Below the pieces are notes generated by a model. The model worked only from the letters and a program-made list of their open reading frames with translations, made no database searches and was not told the origin of the DNA. A DNA stretch of 64,000 nt, taken from positions 124,001 through 188,000 of the forward strand of contig CAJUKS010000003.1 of NCBI GenBank assembly GCA_910587405.1, given 5' to 3'. The stretch comes from an uncultured Alphaproteobacteria bacterium (GTDB lineage Bacteria; Pseudomonadota; Alphaproteobacteria; RF32; CAG-239). This document shows positions 58,520 to 64,000 of the stretch, piece after piece. Both the position numbers and the translations under genes were made by a program. The first letter of the stretch is position 1. Every line of letters starts with the position of its first letter.

Positions 58520-61500
58520 ATGAGAAAGACTAGACTATCGGCGGCGGTTCTGCTGCTGTCCGCCACTTTTTTAAGTACGCCGACAATTGCCGTTTCTTTA
58601 ACGCCGACTTTGGGAGAAAACAGTACGTTTTCGTATAACGAAGGTTCGGCAGGTGATTATAACTTTACATTAAAGGAAGCAGATGCAGACGGCAAACTCA
58701 CGACCAAATATTATAAAGTTGATCTGAAACCGGAAATCTTTGCAACTTCTCCGCGCATTAGTTGGACTGCGGTGAGCGAAGATCAAAAAGATGCTGCCGA
58801 CGTGGTAGAAATCAAATTGCCGAACGATCAGACAAAGTATTTCAAATATGCGTATGTTAGTTTAACAGGTGATGAACTTGTACATAAAGAACCGCTAAAT
58901 TTTGAAATTGAAAGTGTCGGTTCGACGGTCACCCAATCTGGCGGAACGGCGATTAATAATACAAGTGATTATGGAAATTTAGAAGGTAAGGTATTTAGTG
59001 AAAATGAGGCCGTTGCGTTGGTTAAAAATGCCCGCTATTTCTACTTGCAAGGAGGATCTGTCTATAACAGCGGCAGTTTTGGAAGTGTGGCGGCAGATTT
59101 CATCGGCAATTCTGTTGTAGTAAATGCTCAGAACGATGGGTATATGTATGCTCAAGGCGGAGCCATTTATAATGCCGGTCATATTGCTTCTGTTAACGGA
59201 GATTTTGCCGGCAACTTTGCCGATGATCGGGATACGGGAGTATATCTTCATAAACAGTCATATTCTCAAGGCGGTGCAATTTACAATGTTGGAACCATAG
59301 ATGAAATGAATAGTAATTTTGTGGGAAATTATACTTCCAGTTCGGGATCAAGTTACTATTTTTATTCTCAAGGCGGTGCGATTTCCAACAGTGGGGTCAT
59401 CGGAAACGTTGTAGGACATTTTATCGGAAATTATGCTTATGGTTCCAATACTTATTCCAACACCAGTTATTTTTCCGGGAGTCAGGGCGGTGCCATTTAT
59501 AATACCAATACGATGGGTAATATTAGCGGTGATTTTATCGGCAACTATGCTTATAGTTCCGATCAAAGCGGCGAGTCCGGAGGCGGTGCCGTTTATAATA
59601 CCGGTACGATCGGCAATATTAGCGGTGATTTTATCGGCAACTATGCTTATAGTTCCAATCCGGGCAGTACGGCTCGCGGTGGTGCGGTCAGTAACGGCAA
59701 TAAGACGATCAACGGTATCTCTGGCAATTTTATCGGTAACTACGTTTATTCTGCAAATAGCGAAGCGGAAGGCGGTGCGATTTATAATGTTAATAGGAAT
59801 CAGGCAGCTATAGGCGATATTAACGGCAGTTTTTTGAATAACTATGCGCAAACTTTGTCAGACAAAGAATTTGCTCTTGGCGGGGCGATTCATACAAATA
59901 ATAATTTAACCTTTTTTTCTGACAAAAATACAAATTTTCTTTCCGGAAACTATACTCTGGATAAAAGAGGAAAAATCTATAATGCAATCTTTATTAATAT
60001 CCCAAGAGAAGGTAAAAATGACAAAGCGCAGAATTTACTTACTTTGAAAACCGGCAATGAAGGAAAAATAGTCATTAACGATAATATTGTCGGTGCTCAT
60101 ATAAATGACAAAAGCCTTGCAGAGGTAGGAATATCGTTTGGGGAGTATGCTTTGCCCTTTAACTTAACACTTACCGGTGATGACACCATTGATGCGGATA
60201 CGGGTACGACAACCCAGTATGTTGCAATCAATAATGATATTATCAATGCGGGAACGGTGACGGTTAACGGTACCACCTTGCGTTTTGGCGCTTTTCAGCA
60301 CGAAGACCGGACGGCCAAGAACTGGGACGGCAAAGGGGCTTTTGTTGCCTCGCTGAACGCCGACGGTACCGCCAACCGCGACGCTGCCGCAGTGACGAGC
60401 TTGTCGTTGAATAACGGTGTGTTTGATATTGCCAACGGCTATCAGGAAACCGTCAAGCTGAAAGGCTACTCGGCGACCGACAGCTTTATGCATATCGACG
60501 TTGATCCCGATAATATGAGCGCGGATATGTTGAATGTTAACGGCAATGTCGAAGGCGTCACCAAGCTGATTGTTCACGCTTCGTCTGATGCCGATATCCG
60601 CGGCAAGGGAGAAATTCTGTTTGCGCAATCGGAGAATGATACGACCGGTAACGCGGGTTCGTTCGTGGTCTCGCGTGTTTATAAGAGTCCGTATTTGTTT
60701 GATGTTAAATACAATCAAATTGCCGACAACAGCAACAAATGGTACTTTGAGATGAACGATCAGCCGAATGAAGAACCAAAAGAACCGGAAAAGCCCGACG
60801 TTCCCGATGTTCCTGATGTTCCGACGCCGCCGACCCCGGAACTGCCGGATATTCCGCCGGTTAAGCCGCAGCCGTTGCCGGGCAGCGACCGTCCGGTAGC
60901 ACCGGAAGTGATTGGCGCCGAATCTCTCCCCGCGGCTGGTTTGGCTCAGACCTCCAACATGATCTACAACATCATGCAGAAAGTGTCTTCAAACCGTTTC
61001 TACTGCCCCGGTTGCGGTTTCTATGATTACTACTGGAACGGCGAAGCCTTCCACAATCTGTGGGCAAACGCGGTTTACAATACGCTTCGCATCAAGACGC
61101 CGACCGATATCGACGCCGAGGTCTGGGGTTTAGAGGCCGGCGGCGACCTGCAGCATGATCTCAACAACAAGCTGGGTCTGTTTTTGTCCTACCGCAAAGG
61201 TAATTACGACATGAACGGCGACGGCAAGCATCATTACTCGACGATCGGATCTGAGATTGACATTGATTCGTATCTTGCCGGTCTGTATTACCGTTATGAC
61301 CGTAACCACTGGTGGACTTTTGCCACCGTATACGGCGGCATTCAGAAAGTTGATCTGAAGACCAAAGACGGCATCAAGTCGGATACCGACGGTACCGAGT
61401 TCGGCGGCAGCGTTGAGTTGGGTTATGACTATGCGATCAACAAAACCCTGTACCTGACCCCGAGTGTCGGCGCCTTCTATACTCAGGTTGATTACGACGA

Positions 61501-61840
61501 CGCCACCGACAGTGCCGGCAAGGTTGCAAAGTACAACACCTTGCGTCAGCTGGAGTTGGAAGCCGGCGTCAAACTGACGAAAGCGTTTGTAACGGACGAA
61601 GGCTACGCCAACGTTTATGTCAAACCGAGTGTTGTCCGCACCATTACCGACGGTGACGAGGTTCGGATCACCGGTTTGGACAAAGTCAACACTTTGGATG
61701 ACCAGACGCTGGGCCGGGTTGAAATTGGCGGCCGTTACGGCTTTACCGAACAGTTGTCGGCCTATGGCTGGGCCAACCACACCTTCGGCGACGACTACAA
61801 AGCCTCGACCTTCGGTTTGGGTCTCAGTTACAATTGGTAG
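58520..61840 (+). CDS. Autotransporter 3 (AT3), Pmp-like passenger and C-terminal beta-barrel
   Basis: 1106 residues, the longest of the three. The ATG at 58520 has GAGGA 6-7 bp upstream. Signal peptide MRKTRLSAAVLLLSATFLSTPTIA. The passenger has about eight clear repeats of the form GGAIYN...INGDFIGNYAYSS (GGA(I/V) plus FxxN), two of which are nearly identical at DNA level (59519-59656). A stem with INAGTVTVNGTTLRFGAF, a Pro-rich hinge (PDVPDVPDVPTPPTPELPD), the helix VAPEVIGAESLPAAGLAQTSNM and CPGCG (61004-61015) lead to the barrel, ending in LSYNW. Signal peptide and barrel are close to AT2; the passengers differ, as expected for antigenically variable surface proteins. Confidence 0.92.
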   Translation: MRKTRLSAAVLLLSATFLSTPTIAVSLTPTLGENSTFSYNEGSAGDYNFTLKEADADGKLTTKYYKVDLKPEIFATSPRISWTAVSEDQKDAADVVEIKLPNDQTKYFKYAYVSLTGDELVHKEPLNFEIESVGSTVTQSGGTAINNTSDYGNLEGKVFSENEAVALVKNARYFYLQGGSVYNSGSFGSVAADFIGNSVVVNAQNDGYMYAQGGAIYNAGHIASVNGDFAGNFADDRDTGVYLHKQSYSQGGAIYNVGTIDEMNSNFVGNYTSSSGSSYYFYSQGGAISNSGVIGNVVGHFIGNYAYGSNTYSNTSYFSGSQGGAIYNTNTMGNISGDFIGNYAYSSDQSGESGGGAVYNTGTIGNISGDFIGNYAYSSNPGSTARGGAVSNGNKTINGISGNFIGNYVYSANSEAEGGAIYNVNRNQAAIGDINGSFLNNYAQTLSDKEFALGGAIHTNNNLTFFSDKNTNFLSGNYTLDKRGKIYNAIFINIPREGKNDKAQNLLTLKTGNEGKIVINDNIVGAHINDKSLAEVGISFGEYALPFNLTLTGDDTIDADTGTTTQYVAINNDIINAGTVTVNGTTLRFGAFQHEDRTAKNWDGKGAFVASLNADGTANRDAAAVTSLSLNNGVFDIANGYQETVKLKGYSATDSFMHIDVDPDNMSADMLNVNGNVEGVTKLIVHASSDADIRGKGEILFAQSENDTTGNAGSFVVSRVYKSPYLFDVKYNQIADNSNKWYFEMNDQPNEEPKEPEKPDVPDVPDVPTPPTPELPDIPPVKPQPLPGSDRPVAPEVIGAESLPAAGLAQTSNMIYNIMQKVSSNRFYCPGCGFYDYYWNGEAFHNLWANAVYNTLRIKTPTDIDAEVWGLEAGGDLQHDLNNKLGLFLSYRKGNYDMNGDGKHHYSTIGSEIDIDSYLAGLYYRYDRNHWWTFATVYGGIQKVDLKTKDGIKSDTDGTEFGGSVELGYDYAINKTLYLTPSVGAFYTQVDYDDATDSAGKVAKYNTLRQLELEAGVKLTKAFVTDEGYANVYVKPSVVRTITDGDEVRITGLDKVNTLDDQTLGRVEIGGRYGFTEQLSAYGWANHTFGDDYKASTFGLGLSYNW
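59519..59656 (+). repeat. 96-bp-period repeat in the AT3 passenger
   Basis: A 42-bp block is identical at 59519-59560 and 59615-59656. The 96-bp period is 32 codons, one beta-helix repeat unit, so unequal exchange would change passenger length in frame. Confidence 0.85.
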
Positions 61841-61856
61841 TTCTGCTCCGTAACGA

Positions 61857-61886
61857 AAAGCGGCAATCAAAATTGCCGCTTTTTTG
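61857..61886. terminator. Terminator after AT3, probably bidirectional
   Basis: AAAAGCGGCAAT, loop caaa, ATTGCCGCTTTTTT, between the converging AT3 and DEAD-box-like genes. Confidence 0.9.
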
Positions 61887-61936
61887 TTGTTAAAATATTT
61901 GAACAATGTGACTTTGATCAAACAAGCCGATGAAGA

Positions 61937-62707
61937 TTATTCAGCTTCTGCCAGTTCGACTTTGTTGAGCAAAAACTTAGGCGTTTTGCCTTGAAAAGAA
62001 TTGTATTTTTTACACAGAGCCATCGCTTCGGGATCGGGTTGAAAAGCTTTTGAGGCTGCGGCCGTGTTGTTGACGTTTTTGTTATTTTCGGCCGGCGCGG
62101 AAAGCTTTGCTTCCTGTTCTTTGGTTTTGTCGACTTTGATTTCCTGCGGCGCTTTCAAAATCTTGTCCAAAATGCCCTGAGTTTCGCGCGAACGGCGGTT
62201 GGTATAAACGATGTTTTGTTTGTCGACCGGCATCATCTCGAGGATTTTTTCCATATTTTCAATTTGTTTGTTTTTCTTGATCAGGTTGATGTCGTCAACC
62301 ACCAGGATATTGATTTTGGAAAGATCAATTTGTTGTTCGGCGGCCAGATCAACCAACAGATCGGGCGAACCGATGATAACGTCGCAGTCGTTTTCGCCGT
62401 CGTTGCTGTCTTCGGATTCTTCGTGAAAACGATTCAGCATCGCCAGATTGTCGGAAATCATGACCGATTTTTGCGAATCCGAAGTCATAATCAGGATATT
62501 TTGTTTTTCGTTGCGGCTGATGATGTCGATCAACGGCAGGACGTACGAGATCGTTTTGCCGCAGCCGCCGGGCGCAATCGTGAAAATGTCTTTTCCCTGC
62601 AGAATGGCCGGGATAACGTCAATCTGCACCGTGGTCGGCTTTTCGATGCCGCATTCGTTGATGGCTTTTATGGTTTTTTCGCTTAATCCTAAATCTAAGA
62701 AATTCAT
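61937..62707 (-). CDS. Single-domain, degenerate DEAD-box-like protein
   Basis: 256 residues. The N-terminal part is a DEAD-box RecA1 domain: Q motif region FLDLGLSEKTIKAINECGIEKPTTVQIDVIPAILQGKDI, motif I as APGGCGKT, and VIIGSPDLLVDL where motif Ib (TPGR) is expected. Motif II is VVDDINLI instead of DEAD, and no SAT motif is seen. The second RecA domain is absent; instead there is a linker rich in Lys, Glu and Asn and a short tail (PEAMALCKKYNSFQGKTPKFLLNKVELAEAE). The gene is not obviously broken: it has a clean start, and an intact stop after a protein-like C-terminus. Helicase activity is unlikely; RNA or ATP binding is possible. Confidence 0.75.
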   Translation of the reverse strand: MNFLDLGLSEKTIKAINECGIEKPTTVQIDVIPAILQGKDIFTIAPGGCGKTISYVLPLIDIISRNEKQNILIMTSDSQKSVMISDNLAMLNRFHEESEDSNDGENDCDVIIGSPDLLVDLAAEQQIDLSKINILVVDDINLIKKNKQIENMEKILEMMPVDKQNIVYTNRRSRETQGILDKILKAPQEIKVDKTKEQEAKLSAPAENNKNVNNTAAASKAFQPDPEAMALCKKYNSFQGKTPKFLLNKVELAEAE

Positions 62708-62775
62708 TTTACTTCTTCCGCTAAAAATTTGGTCTTGCCGGTATTATCTATTTTTTGCCCAAAGAGTCAACCTTT

Positions 62776-62810
62776 AACAAAAAACAAGCCGCAGATTTTT
62801 CTGCGGCTTG
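62776..62810 (-). terminator. Terminator of the cupin gene
   Basis: CAAGCCGCAG, loop, CTGCGGCTTG, with a T-rich flank on the minus strand. Confidence 0.8.
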
Positions 62811-62832
62811 AGGGGCAAAGCATACGGAACGG

Positions 62833-63195
62833 TTATACGCGTCCGTAAACGTCTTCGAGGCGGACGATATCGTTTTCGTCAAGATTGTCGCCGGCCTGTA
62901 CTTCGATGAACTCGACATCGCTGTCGGTAGCGTTTTCAATCCGGTGTTTGGTTTCGACCGGGATGAAGATGTGTTCATCGGTGCGTTTGGTCAGAATTTC
63001 GTCGCCGAGGGTTACCAAAGCGGTGCCTTTGACGATGATCCAGTGTTCGGCCCGGTGGTGGTGCAATTGCAGCGAAAGCTTGGAACCGGGGGTAACTTTG
63101 ATTCTTTTAACACAAAAAGTTTCACCGCAGTCAAGAACTTCCCAAGTCCCCCAGGGACGAGTGTCTTTCTGCCCGCGTACATAATTGTTTGCCAT
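62833..63195 (-). CDS. Mannose-6-phosphate isomerase-like cupin protein
   Basis: 120 residues from ATG 63195, with AAGGAATC upstream; an in-frame ATG at 63225 is less likely. The sequence RPWGTWEVLDCGETFCVKRIKV.PG.KLSLQLHHHRAEHWIIVKGTALVTLGDE.. is the type II phosphomannose isomerase cupin that usually forms the C-terminal domain of mannose-1-phosphate guanylyltransferase. Metal-binding His residues (HHHRAEHW) and a later ETKHRI are present. Here it stands alone without the guanylyltransferase part, as in several Alphaproteobacteria. It may act in sugar-nucleotide metabolism for surface polysaccharides. Confidence 0.88.
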   Translation of the reverse strand: MANNYVRGQKDTRPWGTWEVLDCGETFCVKRIKVTPGSKLSLQLHHHRAEHWIIVKGTALVTLGDEILTKRTDEHIFIPVETKHRIENATDSDVEFIEVQAGDNLDENDIVRLEDVYGRV

Positions 63196-63385
63196 GTTTT
63201 TTGATTCCTTAAAATTATATAACAAAAAATTGCCTATGTTCAGAAGATACGTTGAGCGGCGAAAAGAGTCAACAGTTATCTTGGGTTAAGAAAATGCCGA
63301 ATTAAATTATTTTGCACTTGATGAAAATGAAGATAAAGAATATAAATGAAGCCACGGTAAAATTTTAATTAAACGGAAAAAAATC

Positions 63386-64000
63386 ATGCAGTCAACGGCT
63401 ATCAAAGAGGCGCTGGGCATTTTGAAACAGCTGCGACAGATTATGGAAACGCCGGAAAGCGTACCGGAAAAACTGCGCCGTATTCTCGAGACCATTTCTG
63501 CCAAAATGCAGGCGGATGCCGCCACCTGTTATGTGGCGGTTGACGATAATTATCTCGAATTGTTTGCCGCCTGCGGTTTTAAAAAAGCGTCGTCGCACCG
63601 GCTGCGCCTGCGCTATAACGAAGGGATGGCCGGCGAAGTGGCGGAAAGTCGGCGCTCGCTGGTAATCAACAACATTTGGATGTATCCGAAATTTGTTTCC
63701 AAGCCTGAGCTGCTGGAAGAAAAAGATTTCCAGTCTTTTATCGGTGTGCCGGTCTTGCAATGGAACCGTACGATCGGCGTGCTGGCTTTGTATAACGCGC
63801 GCGAAATCGACCGGTCGGAAGTGGATATTGAGCTGTTGGAAACCATTGCGATGGTTTTGGCCGAGATTCTGGCTTCCGAAGAAATGACCCAATATAAGAA
63901 ATCGCTGATCAAGTCGCGCGGGATGAGCACCAAGGAACGGGTAAAGGGGCTCAGTCTTAACAAAGGCTACGGTATCGGCGATGCTGTGGTTCACCGGCGT
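63386..64000 (+). CDS. ptsP: Nitrogen-PTS enzyme I (EI-Ntr), N-terminal part, 3' truncated
   Basis: 205 codons are visible and the frame is open to the end of the window. Residues about 18-170 form a GAF domain (IMETPESVPEKLRRILETIS, ADAATCYVAVDDNYLELFA, FIGVPVLQWNRTIGVLAL, ETIAMVLAEILASEE). From residue 188, KGLSLNKGYGIGDAVVHRR matches the start of the PTS enzyme I N-terminal domain. This GAF-EI layout is PtsP, which phosphorylates NPr with PEP and senses nitrogen metabolites such as glutamine through the GAF domain. The ATG is preceded by CGGAAAAAAATC, a weak ribosome site. Confidence 0.9.
   Translation, partial: MQSTAIKEALGILKQLRQIMETPESVPEKLRRILETISAKMQADAATCYVAVDDNYLELFAACGFKKASSHRLRLRYNEGMAGEVAESRRSLVINNIWMYPKFVSKPELLEEKDFQSFIGVPVLQWNRTIGVLALYNAREIDRSEVDIELLETIAMVLAEILASEEMTQYKKSLIKSRGMSTKERVKGLSLNKGYGIGDAVVHRR

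Noticed and set aside
1..64000. CRISPR arrays, rRNA genes, insertion sequences, recombinase or phage structural genes
   Set aside because: None found on reading both strands; in particular no tyrosine or serine recombinase that could drive the putative inversions.

Overview
This is a chromosomal segment of about 48-50% G+C from an alphaproteobacterium, most likely an uncultured, gut-associated one of the RF32/Rhodospirillales-like kind (an inference from gene content). The lineage evidence is: tolC, popZ (DUF2497) and valS in a row; rpsP-rimM-trmD-rplS behind ffh; a parvulin gene divergent from secA; lexA with a direct-repeat SOS box GTTC-N7-GTTC; and an EI-Ntr (ptsP) gene. Two genes have Bacteroidota-like features, which suggests life in a community with that phylum.

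Layout. 1-4.6 kb: truncated M3 oligoendopeptidase, orphan VirB8-like protein, TolC-like lipoprotein with a C-terminal Ig/cadherin-like domain. 4.7-7.8 kb: autotransporter 1 (AT1) and its unusual upstream region. 8-18.5 kb: glgP, tolC, popZ, valS, a large unknown protein, lexA. 18.6-25.3 kb: lysS with a polysaccharide-deacetylase-like gene, two DUF1796 paralogues, tRNA-Leu, a TPR-methyltransferase, a DUF2934 protein. 25.4-32 kb: glgB-glgX-malQ operon. 32-37.2 kb: autotransporter 2 (AT2) and a tandem glycosyltransferase. 37.4-42.1 kb: clpB with a translationally coupled unknown gene, and an M23 peptidase. 42.2-49.4 kb: an accessory stretch starting at tRNA-Asp with a duplicated tRNA 3' end, carrying two Bacteroidota-like genes, a pentapeptide-repeat protein, small unknowns and a cysteine-rich secreted protein. 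49.4-58.2 kb: parvulin, secA, an ELM1-like protein, ffh, rpsP, rimM, trmD, rplS. 58.3-61.9 kb: autotransporter 3 (AT3). 62-64 kb: degenerate DEAD-box protein, cupin, start of ptsP.

Main finding. Each of the three paralogous autotransporter genes is preceded by a pair of facing recombination-like sites whose starts are exactly 118 bp apart, enclosing an 86-bp segment. The distal site has two 13-bp arms (TGTATCAAAAAAA and its mirror) around a 6-bp core. The core differs between loci, but five of its six bases are identical in inverted orientation between the two sites of one locus. The 86-bp segment of AT1 resembles those of AT2 and AT3 only when it is reverse-complemented. This is the signature expected of invertible (phase-variable) promoter segments driven by one recombinase acting in trans; no recombinase gene lies in the window. 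AT1 also has a third site and a second, weakly similar segment upstream.

How the parts fit. The glg genes and glgP form a glycogen remodelling and degradation set. The autotransporters have GGA(I/V)/FxxN passenger repeats like chlamydial Pmp proteins plus a conserved CxxCG just before the barrel, so they look like a switchable surface-adhesin family. SRP, SecA, parvulin and TolC are housekeeping envelope and export functions.
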